Origin: Zygnema cylindricum
Lineage: Eukaryota; Streptophyta; Zygnematophyceae; Zygnematales; Zygnemataceae
Assembly (NCBI GenBank): GCA_037447655.1
Contig: JBBHKE010002221.1
Location: 1-24,812, forward strand
DNA length: 24,812 nucleotides
Direction of reading: 5' to 3'
Part shown: piece by piece, positions 1-9,712 of the stretch
How positions within the stretch are numbered: position 1 is the stretch's first letter
Layout of the letters: every line of letters starts with the position of its first letter
The notes under the pieces: model-generated
Database searches by the model: none
Seen by the model: the letters and a program-made list of their open reading frames with translations, nothing else
Told to the model about the DNA's origin: nothing
Position numbers and translations under genes: made by a program

Positions 1-35
1 AATCCGTACAAGCCTCGGTTCAACAGCCTTGATTA

Positions 36-374
36 CTAACCAGTAACGCCAGGAAGCGCGTACGTATGAATTATCCTATTAGGGTCATTCTCCATGCTCC
101 ATATTTTCTTGGGAAGTATCGTAGATTTTTGCATAAATATGCGCTCACTTTCACGAACGTCCATGTTTTCCTTTTGCAGTTTGTATGAGGGAATAAGTTC
201 AGTGAATTGGCGTTTAGCAAATTCAGTGCGCTGCATTATTTTATGACACGATATCCGTACATCTTCACGCTTCGTCGCCTCCTGCATTTCTACCTTGAAA
301 TCCATTGGACATGAATTCCGTGAGCGCGCCCACTTGTCGGCAATAGATTTCGCACTAAAAAAGTGGAGCTGCAC
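36..374 (-). other. Unidentified 112-codon ORF, possible gene fragment
   Basis: This open frame ends in TAG near the left edge of the window and reads as a charged, mixed-composition polypeptide without low-complexity runs (for example RISCHKIMQRTEFAKRQF in the middle). I recognise no family, signal peptide or membrane segment. A possible splice acceptor (CTGCAG) lies just upstream on the minus strand, so it could be a terminal exon of a gene, but no partner exon was found between 375 and 900. It sits directly beside a dispersed repeat copy, so it could also be part of a decayed element. Coding status is uncertain. Confidence 0.22.
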
Positions 375-394
375 TGCTGCAGTAATTTCCGCAG

Positions 395-640
395 CTCAAC
401 GTAATACTTTATTAAGAAAGCACGATGGGAAGCCATCAGGGTATATTGGAACGAAAAATGACAGGCAAAGACGAAACTGAAGAACCAAACCCTTAAGCAA
501 ACTGAAAAAAAAAACATCTCTAAAAACATGGGCAAAGCCAACAAAAGACATTGAAAGGAACAACAAGCACAGAAGCAACAACAAAATAACGTGCACAAAC
601 CAAAACTTCCTAAGCCAAACCTCAACATAGGTGAAGAACT
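395..640 (-). repeat. Dispersed repeat, copy 1
   Basis: The segment beginning ACTTTATTAAGAAAGCACGA near 406 recurs in diverged form at about 8555, 16077 and 12998. The following A-rich part (about 534-630, containing AAAAGACATTGAAAGGAAC) matches about 13164-13260. Read on the minus strand, the family ends in CTTTCTTAATAAAGT, which looks like the 3' end and AATAAA signal of a retroelement. No reverse transcriptase reading frame is visible, so the class is an inference. Downstream, 641-800 shows nothing. Confidence 0.5.
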
Positions 641-800
641 ACTAAAAGGAACGCCTTAAGTCCCTAGGCTCGAAGTGGCACACTGAAGGTGTTCAGAATC
701 AAGTCGACGATCCACAACAGCAACAGTAAATCAACGCAGGATAGATGCTTGCACTCTTTGTAAAGGCAAAAATAAACTAAATGGTTTTGATTGGACTTTC

Positions 801-1904
801 ACAGTAATAACGTGGCAAAAACGCTTTTGGACAAATTTAAATAGTTCACAGTGACGACTAGGCTGTCCCTGGTACTCATGTTACTCATTTTCTCAGTACT
901 GTGAATTGTATGTTAGACAATTGCACTACCATTGTTTTAAATTTCATGAGCGATTTACTGCAGGCAAAGGAGTGATTATTAGTAGCAAAAGTTGCTACAG
1001 CAATTTTCTGTCATGTTTGTGGGAACAAGAGGTCACTTGCACATTTTGGCACTTCATTCATGTATTAATCGAAAAGTTCTCACACAACATCAAGATACTC
1101 AACAAAAGATAGAACTGGAACTTTCCAGATATGCCTGTAAAAACTAGCCTCGTGATTGCCTTAAGATTCAATTTACCAAAGAATAATCTCCTCGATCCAA
1201 GAATTGAGATATTTTGGAGAAACTACTTACCGAAGACATTCCTCCCAAAATTGAATGATCTGCTCTGGACATAGTTTGGCTGATTTCAGTTAAAAGAAAA
1301 AAAAGGAAACAAATTTTAGCCTGGCCACTTTCAGCTTTATTCTAAACTGTTGCTAACATAGACCATCCAGTATCGTCTTCGTTTTTCCATTTTTGTTTTG
1401 GCCATTTGTAACTTTTTTTCCGTGTCCTCAAATAGTTTACCCTCATGATAACTTTTAAGTTTATTTTCACAGTAAGTAATAAGAGTTGCAAGTTACAACA
1501 TAAAAATTGGTCATTCAAAGAATTTACAGAGATACCATAGAATTATGACTGGCCAAGCTTACTGAATACAAACTTCGATTTGAACCATCGGATAGATACG
1601 GGTCAGATAAACTGCAGTGGTAGTTTGAAAATACTAGTCCATAGTACATAGCGGTAAGTTCAAACTAACTTCTTAAAAGTAAACAGCAAAGGTAAACAAA
1701 CGGTAAATTATTGCTTATATTAAGAAGTGTTTCCTAAACACATGAAAGTAAGTTCACCCTGCCAGTATAAAAACTCTTAAAAGTAAACATACATTGGTAT
1801 TGTTTCCATACGATACAGATAACAAATTCTTAAAAATTATTGAAGGGCTCCATAAGCACAATTATGAGTTCATAAAGAAACTTATATCAATAACTATAGT
1901 CGTG
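801..1904. other. Intergenic, no feature seen
   Basis: AT-rich sequence with only short open frames in all six frames, no tRNA-like fold and no long repeat that I could match elsewhere in the window. Confidence 0.6.
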
Positions 1905-2140
1905 AGATGATTCATAGTTTAAAAATAGTTACAAATTGTGAGATATTTCTCAGCTTCGAAATAATGACCCACTAACAAAATACTACTCCGCAATCTCGCG
2001 AAGGCAGTTCCTAAATAATGACTAACTTGTGAGACATTTCCCAGCAAACTTATGAAGACAGTTTCAAAACAATGGCGAAGTCGTGAGCTATTTCTCAACA
2101 AATGAGTAAATCGTGGGACATTTCCCAGCAAACTTATTTG
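1905..2140. repeat. Degenerate palindromic tandem repeat
   Basis: A motif of the form GTGAGAYATTTCYCAGC recurs at about 1909, 1938, 2030, 2085 and 2113. The longer versions continue into AGCAAACTTAT (about 2043 and 2127). The core TGAGA-TATT-TCTCA is itself an inverted repeat. Spacing is irregular (about 28 to 90 bp). The minus-strand ORF over it shows repeated LLGNV-type segments because of the repeat and is not a gene. Confidence 0.5.
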
Positions 2141-2381
2141 ACAGCCACAGCACTAATCTCTTCCTAAAACACTAAAGCTCTCTCCTTTCTGAGAAAAAAA
2201 TAATGAACCAGAGAATGTGATTGCAATTCACCTTATGTTCTGATAATATTTACTGAACATTTCATTCCTATAATGCATTAAACACTCAATAATCAATACT
2301 GTCAGATCCTTCAAGGAGGACGACAAGATGCAAAGTCTTTGAAATAAAATTTGTTTTAACTAACTTGGATTCTCCACTTAC

Positions 2382-2550
2382 CTCAAATACCAATGTGCTC
2401 GTGTCGGGTGACATGGTTAACATATGTAGACTGTACATTTGCAATTCCAAAATTTTCGATGTTACTATTGAAAATGAAGTAGAATAGAAAAGGCAAGCAT
2501 ATTTTCCAGTGGCAGCCATTTTCTATAACCTTCTTGACAAGTAAGAGCTC
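2382..2550 (-). other. Possible relic exon
   Basis: On the minus strand an open frame (MAATGKYACLFYSTSFSIV, then on to MSPDTSTLVFE) stops exactly at a strong donor-like sequence, GAG|GTAAGT, with the exon edge at 2382. No convincing acceptor, partner exon or recognised domain was found, so this may be a chance match or a decayed exon. Confidence 0.18.
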
Positions 2551-2815
2551 AACGCGACAATAAGTCATCAGGTCATCAGTTATTTTCCCCTAAAACCTTA
2601 TTCTGGACATACAAGATAAATAATCAAAACACAAATCAGTAAAAAGCGTGCGCGCGCCTTCATATCTGCGCGCATGTTGAAGTGCTTTCGAGTATTCATC
2701 CTACATGTTACGTGCTTCACGTGGCATCACTTGCTTGCTAAAACAGCCTCCTGTAAAACCGACGGGTGAAACGCTAAAACAATAAAATGAAACCAGAAAA
2801 AGAAAATAGAGCTAG

Positions 2816-2876
2816 AGCAAAGACAGAAGAGAACGAGAGAGGGGGGAGGGAGAGGGGAAGGAAGGGAGAAGAAAAA
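2816..2876. repeat. GA-rich low-complexity tract
   Basis: Almost pure purine sequence (GAGAGAGGGGGGAGGGAGAG and similar). It is the first of three GA tracts upstream of RPL22. No coding meaning. Confidence 0.7.
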
Positions 2877-3100
2877 CCACAACTTGAACAGGTTTTTTTG
2901 TTCAATATGTTCTTGGCTTAGAATAACACAAGAATAAACAGGAGGTAAGTCAATTGTTGGGCAAATTTTCAAAGCCAAAACTGCCAAGTGTATTTATGTA
3001 TGCTTGGAACAACGATGAAAGAACAATTTAAAGTCCACTTGCAGACCAGTAAAGAATAGTTCAAGAACTTATGTGAGACGATTTCTTTCCAAACTGACAA

Positions 3101-3236
3101 AAGGACAGAGGAGAAGGAGAGGGAGAGAGAGAGGGAAAGGGAGAGGGAGACAGAGAGAGGGAGAGGGAGGAGAGGCGGAGAAAAAGTGAGAGGGGGAGAG
3201 GGTCTCTCTCACTCCCTCTCTCTCTCACGACACATG
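3101..3236. repeat. GA tract switching to CT tract
   Basis: About 100 bp of GA-rich sequence runs to about 3201 and is followed immediately by about 35 bp of CT-rich sequence (TCTCTCTCACTCCCTCTCTC). The purine bias therefore changes strand within the tract, giving an imperfect inverted repeat. Confidence 0.7.
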
Positions 3237-3410
3237 CATTTGGCGTGTGAACACTTCTGGTGGGTATGACTGTAGCTTAAGCATGCACAACATTAAAGGA
3301 GAAAGGGCAAAAACACAGATGTAACTTGTCATGTGACCCCACTAATACCTTCAAACTGAAACAAAAAAGATAATGGCAAAATATACAAAAAATGTATTTT
3401 CCATCTGTAG

Positions 3411-3582
3411 CATGGGCGTGTGCTCAGGCACGAAAGAGAGACCAAGAGAGAGAGAGAGACAGACCTAGAGAGAGAGAAAGAGAGAGAGGCAAAAACATCA
3501 AACATAGGTCTTCTCTCTACCATGGGCGTTTGCTCGGACGCGAGACAGAGAGGGCGAGAGAGAGGGCGAGAGATGAAATTAT
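3411..3582. repeat. GA-rich tract with two related copies
   Basis: Two related units begin CATGGGCGTGTGCTC (about 3412) and CATGGGCGTTTGCTC (about 3521), each followed by GAGAGA-rich sequence, suggesting a tandem duplication of about 110 bp. It ends about 300 bp before the RPL22 start. Plant GAGA-binding factors bind such tracts, but a promoter role here is inference. The arginine/glutamate-rich ORFs across it are artefacts. Confidence 0.6.
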
Positions 3583-3715
3583 TCCGGCCATACCAGCTGT
3601 GTGTGGGAGACAATTGCTGGTACGCCTCATTTTCATAAACGTACAAATCTCTGTACTTTTCACTCGTGCGACTAGAAATATCGACGTTTAGCGTGCAGAG
3701 CTGAAATGTGGTAAT

Positions 3716-3888
3716 CGTCTCTCACCGTCCGATCAAACTTTAGGTTTGATTGAACCCTGCTGATCTGAACCTGTGGAGAGCATATGAAGGAGAAGAACAC
3801 ATTTGAATGACCTTTTCCAGTTGCTGCAAGAAGTTCCCTTCTCTGCAAGCAGCAAAGGAGCCAGCAAGGTTTAGGAGATCTAGGAGAA
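3716..3888 (+). promoter_or_regulatory. RPL22 5' leader and proximal upstream region
   Basis: This is the sequence directly before the RPL22 start codon. It carries an inverted repeat, ATCAAAC (3732-3738) and GTTTGAT (3744-3750), with a 5-base loop. I do not see an exact telo-box or TATA box here, so the transcription start cannot be placed. Confidence 0.25.
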
Positions 3889-4597
3889 ATGGCTCCTCCA
3901 GCAAAGAAAGCGCCTGTGTCAGGAGGGCCGAAGGGAAAGAAGAAGGCAGTGACTTATACAATAGACTGCTCTAAGCCTGTGGAGGACAAGATTATGGAGA
4001 TTGCTTCATTTGAGAAGTTTTTGCAGGATAGGATCAAGGTCGATGGAAAGGCTGGAGTTTTAGGAGAAGAGGTGAAGGTAGTTCGTGAGAAGACGAAGAT
4101 CAGTGTTACTTCTGAAAACGATTTCTCCAAGAGGTACTGTCGATGTTTCTATGGTTTCTCAAGGTTTTTGCTTTTTTTTCTTTTAAGTTAGGGTTGCAAT
4201 TATTGCTATGGAGGTTCAATGTGCATGCTTTCTAAGGTTTGTGAATATATCTGTTAAATATGCTTCCTTCATTAAACCTGAATTTTATGTCTGATACGCT
4301 GTCCCGTTGGAAGTGAAAAACCTGAAAAGTAGTTGCAATTTTTTTTTGTCGTTGTAACTCTAGGGTAGGAACTTGAAATGTGAATGTGCAACTTTTTTTT
4401 GTGTTTGGAATGGCGGGAACTGATTAGTATGGTTAAGGATACTGTTGTGCAGATACTTGAAATATTTGACAAAGAAGTATTTGAAGAAGCATAATGTCCG
4501 AGATTGGCTACGAGTTATTGCTTCAAACAAGGACAGGAATGTGTATGAGCTCCGTTACTTCAACATCGCTGACCAAGAGGGAGAGGAGGAAGAGTAG
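3889..4597 (+). CDS. RPL22: 60S ribosomal protein L22 (eL22), two exons
   Basis: Component of the large cytosolic ribosomal subunit. Exon 1 is 3889-4133 and exon 2 is 4453-4597, separated by a 319-bp phase-2 intron with GT (4134) and TTGTGCAG acceptor ends. Splicing joins AG to A, making an Arg codon, and gives 129 residues. The N-terminus is short and basic ([19 protein letters not shown]). The eL22 core follows: [20 protein letters not shown], a kinase-like [13 protein letters not shown] segment, and after the junction [20 protein letters not shown] and [12 protein letters not shown]. The acidic tail EGEEEE is typical of the family, and the length fits plant L22. The ATG context (AGAAATGGCTCC) is good and no upstream in-frame ATG competes. 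Family recognition is strong; the exact transcript ends are not known. Confidence 0.96.
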
Positions 4598-6234
4598 AAA
4601 CCTTCTTGTGGAATTGGTGGAACTGGACCATTTTGGGAATTTCTGAGAATTAAAGGAATGGAACATGTCCACTGGCTTATTTTTTACTCTCAATTGGCAT
4701 AATTTTTGTCTTGGCATGAACATCATGCCATATCAATTTGTGTTGTCGTGTATGTCTTTGTCGGTCTCAAATCATGACCGAAGTGATGCCTGTTGTAACT
4801 TCGGTTTTTTTGTAATGGAAGTAAATGCCACTACCTTTTCAGAAGCCCTTCATTGGAAGTCGTGATTTGAATTCTATGCTCTGTTTCTGGAGACCTTCTC
4901 TCCTTTCACATAACATTTATTTTGTGATGCCATTAATATGTGTATTTCTTCCCCTGTCAAAGCCTTGGGCTCATCAAAAGTATGTCATTTGCCATTGACC
5001 TCCTTGTCTCTAGGACTATTTTGTTGAAGGACTTAAATCAGAATCATCGATATGACACAGGCTCTGTAGGCGTTGGGGCCTTCTGAGACAGGTAGTCGAA
5101 ACTAAGGTTGTGGAATATTCACTGGACCTTAAACCCCTAGTACTTCCGATTTATCTAAGCTGCTTCAACCCTGATTCAGCTTACAGAAAATGGTCATTTC
5201 ATATTTATAATGTGCGAAAGGCTATTTGTAGCATCCCGGTATTGCACGCGTATTATACCCAAATCCTGTATGATATGCGTATAATCCGATTTTGTAACCC
5301 TAAATGCAGTGTCGTTTTATTTTAAAAACAGTTTTTTTTTGCTGCCTTTGTGTAGGATTATGTCATGTGCTGATTCAGATGTCTCTTCTGTGTTTTTCAT
5401 AAACCACCGTATGAGTTAGAGGTTTATTATAAACTACCAAATGAGTTAGGGTTTCTTGCAGGCGAATTTAAAATTGGTTAGCAGTAGAGTTTGTGGTATT
5501 CAGGGTGTTGGCAGTATTAGGGTTGCATATTCACCTCATCTGTCATACCCGAAGCTCCTTTCTTCTCCTAAGCCGTTGTAGCAGAGACTTAATTGGACGA
5601 TTACATTTAAGGTACGTACTTCTCCTATTTGGCGCATTGGTTATCCATTTAGTCTGATTGAGTATGCTGATGGTGGTCTGTTTTTGCACTTGTCTTTTAA
5701 AATATGTAGTTTGAGAACCTTAGGAAAGGTGGCCGCTTAATTTTCGGTGCAATGATAGATCTAGTCCAGTTGTAAATTGTTGACCATATACTTATTTTTT
5801 GTGTCATTTTGCACTTGTGATTCTATTAAATTATTTATGGGCCTCCTAGCGCAGGAGTTAGAGTGAGCCTTTCAATGTATAGATTATGGACCATGGATGT
5901 GTGTTCCCTGTGCCCTTTGGCACATTTAGTGCCATGGAAGGGTGAGCAAATTGGATATAGTGTGGATCCTGGTCGAGTCTTAATATAGTCCTGCGTTATG
6001 ACCTTCAGCCGTTTCTCTATTCACATGTCTAAACAAGTGTCCATTCTGGGGTTTAAAGCAAAAGAACGTCCAGTGCAACACATTCCTTTGACCAGATAAA
6101 AAAACGGTGTTATTTGAAGTTTTATTACTTCCCGTTTATATGATGATGCCCATTGAAATGGTGTTCCAGTTTCGCAAACATATTCATTTCGATGCTCAAC
6201 ATTTTACATACCTTGTTTTTAACATTTCTTAAAG
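4598..6234. other. RPL22 3' region and intergenic DNA
   Basis: The beginning should be the RPL22 3' UTR, but no clear poly(A) signal stands out. At about 5402-5452 there is a short direct duplication (AAACCACCGTATGAGTTAG, then AAACTACCAAATGAGTTAG) running into TTAGGGTTT. Nothing else is supportable. Confidence 0.5.
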
Positions 6235-6885
6235 TCCGTGCACATTGTTTTGAGTTCTTGTTTATAGCTCTTGTGAACGACCAGCATTTGAAATCTTACA
6301 GAGATCTGTAGGTAGAATTAAGTTGCAAATACTCTGGCAAAGAGATTGTTCATTTCTAGTGTATAAAGCACTTTGGTATTGTGTATATGACTGTGTTCCT
6401 AAGCTGTTGTATTTTCTGCTCAGATTTGCCAAGTACTGTATGCCTTGGAAGATACTTGGAAGATATCAGTATGTCTGGTTCTGCTCGTGAAGGGGTATAA
6501 AGACAGTTAATTTATTCTGCTTTTTGTATGAAGACAGTTATCCTAGGGATACATCGCAGTTTTGTGTGTTCTTTTTGTATAACATACTTACTTATTACCT
6601 ACCTTTATCTTTATGTTTTGATAATATTTTTCTTTCTGTTTTGGTAAAATGTGCATGTATTACGCACTCACAGCCTCTTAGTGCTGCCTAGGAAAAAACT
6701 TTTTAATAGGTAAATTGAATTACATTGCCAATTTTTGATCCCCGGATTGGATATAAGCGTAGTCTATCATCAAAAAATCTAAGGAATCTTAGTAGATGTG
6801 ACAAAAATTGTTTGACCTCTCACAACTGACATCTTTGGCACGTAGCAGCAATAGAGGTGAAATATAAAACATAAACGAGCTTAAG

Positions 6886-7683
6886 GGTAACCTTCCATCA
6901 GGTGAAAAGTGGGGTTGTTTACTGGAGAAAGTACTTTCCATACTAAGCTGTACTTTTTTTTGTTTTTTTTTACGAAAGATGTTTACCAGAAATTTGTTAA
7001 GATTCTCCAGACTTTTTGGCGAAAACTTCCACCGTCCGATTTTGAATTTTCGACGCAAACGCCCCTTCTATCCAGTATGTGGCGAGTCTCCTCCGACTGT
7101 CCCCAGGAAGACACTCTGCGCTTACTGGACGCGTGTATTGGTCCACTTGTAAAAGTCAGAGTCGATCCACGACGTACGTGAACTTATAAACTTACATGTG
7201 GCAAATGGCGTGTACCTTCTGACATCAAAGCCACCCTGCTCAACGACAAAATCTTGGTTGTAGGACATCCTGTCACGCCTCTTTTATAAATGTGCACAAT
7301 CAAGTACAGTACAGTAGTTGCCATCTCCTCCATTTTTCTAATAGAATGGACATTTGTACAAATTTTCATTCTGCAACGGTTTTCGTGGTCGTTGGTACAA
7401 CGACAAATACAAGAACGTTCAGAACTTCAGATTGTACATTATCGTGACGCTACTAGATATTTTAATTGGCGTCCGCTCATACAGATACTCAGTTGAAATT
7501 TTGTACTTTTCAAAACTTTCATTATTCCTTGCCGGCTCAACAGGATCCTACGTGGTACCAATCGCAATCCAACACGTAAGTAATTTTTGCCTCGCTGACA
7601 CGACCTGATGGAAAGGTGTTACAAATATTACTGCCAGTAAACGTGACCGCACGATTAATGGGAACGCCTGATGGAAGGTTACC
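6886..7683. mobile_element. 798-bp non-autonomous DNA transposon with terminal inverted repeats
   Basis: The left end GGTAACCTTCCATCAGG (6886-6902) is the exact reverse complement of the right end CCTGATGGAAGGTTACC (7667-7683). A weaker inverted match continues inward: TTTACTGG is near both ends, and a second CCTGATGG-type motif lies at about 7604. Flanks are TTAAG (6881-6885) and ATAAG (7684-7688), a near-perfect 5-bp target duplication, or TAA/TAAG if a base is assigned to the element. Copy B has a single CTTAAG at the same place (15157-15162), directly joined to sequence matching that right of the element, so B shows the empty site. No transposase is encoded; the small ORFs inside are unremarkable. 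The superfamily is unclear; a 3-bp TAA duplication would suggest PIF/Harbinger. Confidence 0.8.
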
Positions 7684-9085
7684 ATAAGCTGTCTGTGAAG
7701 CAGCAAAGCGTAATGCATGCATTTTCGCGTTGGTGAACATATCATATGATACATCAGTATACTGTTATTTTTCTTTGCCCACCAGCAGCAGCCAAAATAG
7801 TATAGCATTGAAATGCAACAAAATTTTCTCTTAAACTCCGGGGAATGTTTTTTTTTTTTTTTTAAAGAAAATGATGATATGATATGTACCAAATGTGGAC
7901 TAAAATTACAATAGTTGAGCTGAAAACAATGTCAAGCTTATGCTTTAAATATGTAGTAGCCACAAAGGCAGACGTGTATAAAAACGATGAAGTGGAAATT
8001 AGTTACCAAATCACCTATTAAAAGTAACCATTGAATCTGCCACAGCATCAGGAACATGTCTAAAAGCAGATAAATTGAAAACAGTGAAAGAAAATGGTGC
8101 TCAGTCCACACAATATGGTCTCCTACCTATGAACCATACGCAAAAGTTTGACACTCTGCACTGAAAAAATAGACACTGGCTGAGCACCACCCACCACTGC
8201 TTTACTGAATTATTGGTGTTGTCTGTTTATTATAATAAATAAATTAAATGAAGTAATGCAATGTGGCTAATTGTGGGTCTTTACTAAACTAGAGTTATTA
8301 ACACTAATTTATTACTTTGGGTCAAAAAAACACTCCGTGGAGATAAAGTATGATTAACCTCGCAGAAAATGAAAACAATGGATGATTAAAGATGTCAATC
8401 ATCTAAAACATTTTTGTAGCGTGAACCTCTCCACCCCTTGCTCCATCTTTAGGAGCGAAGTCCATATTTCCAATATGCCATATTGAGCAGTCTAGCCACT
8501 GCTGCTAATCCTATTGATTTTAGAGCCATGATTGAAACCAAGAGTAAATGGTAGGACTTAATTAAGAAAGCACGATAGTAAACCATCTGAGAAACCAAGG
8601 GAAGTTCAATGAGGATGAGAAAAGAAAAATTGTCGCTCGAAATTGTTTTGATTGAAATATCTTCAAATGAAGACAAAGGCAAAAGTAAAAGACAACTTTG
8701 CTATGTAAGTATTCATTTCGGAAATAGACGACTGACAGGACGTCAAAAGTGTATAGGAATATAAACCCCACGCTAATACTTTCTTCACTGCAATAGCATT
8801 TTACGATGTACAGGAGAGTCAACATAGAACTCGTGACATTTCCGGCAATACCGGAATCTGAGATTCTAGACTGCGCCGAAGTTCTGGATAAAGGCTAATC
8901 CATACCCGAGAAAAATCCTAAAAAGGTCAATATCTAAGAAAGGTGCATTCAAAAACTTCCAATTTGTCTAATTACAAAATTATATATAGCATTTACTACA
9001 CCGTATATCTTGTATATTGACAAAACTTACCAGGCAACTAAAATCTCCTTTCCTAAATATCATATGTCAACTACAAACTGGTACC

Positions 9086-9184
9086 CTACAATCCTATTCT
9101 ACAATGTTTCGACACCTCAGCATCTCCTTTCCATCTCATGATTTGCTTCACAAGACGTTTTATGACAACTTCTCGCATCGAGCA
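9086..9184 (-). other. Conserved block downstream of PPR-SMR A, possible exon
   Basis: On the minus strand, GTTTTTGCAG at about 9185-9194 looks like a splice acceptor and is followed by an open frame beginning CSMREVVIKRLVKQIMRWKG and ending at a stop at 9086. The RWKGDAEV part is also found in frame in the inverted relic (about 22600-22630), and as RWKEDVEV in copy B (about 16640-16670). The acceptor is also present in the relic (TTTTGTAG, 22566) but not in B. It lies about 530 bp beyond the PPR-SMR stop, so it could be a 3' UTR exon, an alternative terminal exon or a remnant of a neighbouring gene. Confidence 0.3.
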
Positions 9185-9712
9185 CTGCAAAAACAAAAGG
9201 TTTAGAACACACCTTACGGACATTGCAAGTCCAAAACAAGGAATTAATCTGTCATCCGAGTGTACAAACCAGGACGTGTACCTCGCGTCCTCCACTCGAT
9301 ATTGTACGTTACAAGAAGAAGCCTGATAGTCGAAAAGGAGAATGAAAAGGCCATATAATAACTATCAATGAGAGAAAGCTTCTGGCTCCTTGAGTTGCAA
9401 TCAAATATCTACGAGGAAAATTTGTAGTGAAAATCAGTTATGTACAAAAAACTAAAAGAGCAATGGTCCACATGACATAACCATGCTGTACTGATGCGGC
9501 CAATTTCAAGTTGTTTCAGAGGGCCCAAAAAATATGGTGGATATCAAGATGCAACCTGGCTTGTTCACTTGGGAACAGCCCGGAAATCCATGATGCAAAA
9601 CAGAATATGTTGACTTGGAGTTTTTAATCAAGTCCCATAGAGAAATTAAATTCAACAGTGAGATGATAAACTGTAAAGTGATTCTTGACATTCATCACCA
9701 GAAGAGAAACCA

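Noticed and set aside
3392-3691. Arg/Glu-rich ORFs
   Set aside because: Translation of GAGAGA tracts.
4134-4452. snoRNA inside the RPL22 intron
   Set aside because: Ribosomal protein introns often host snoRNAs, but I found no C/D or H/ACA box arrangement.
5440-5615. Possible 5' leader exon of an unannotated gene (TTAGGGTTT followed by AAG|GTACGT)
   Set aside because: No downstream coding exon found on the plus strand before the duplicated segment, so only isolated motifs remain.
5837-5930. tRNA-like or SINE head (TAGCGCAGGAGTTAGAG resembles an A box)
   Set aside because: The anticodon stem and acceptor stem do not pair and the B box is poor.
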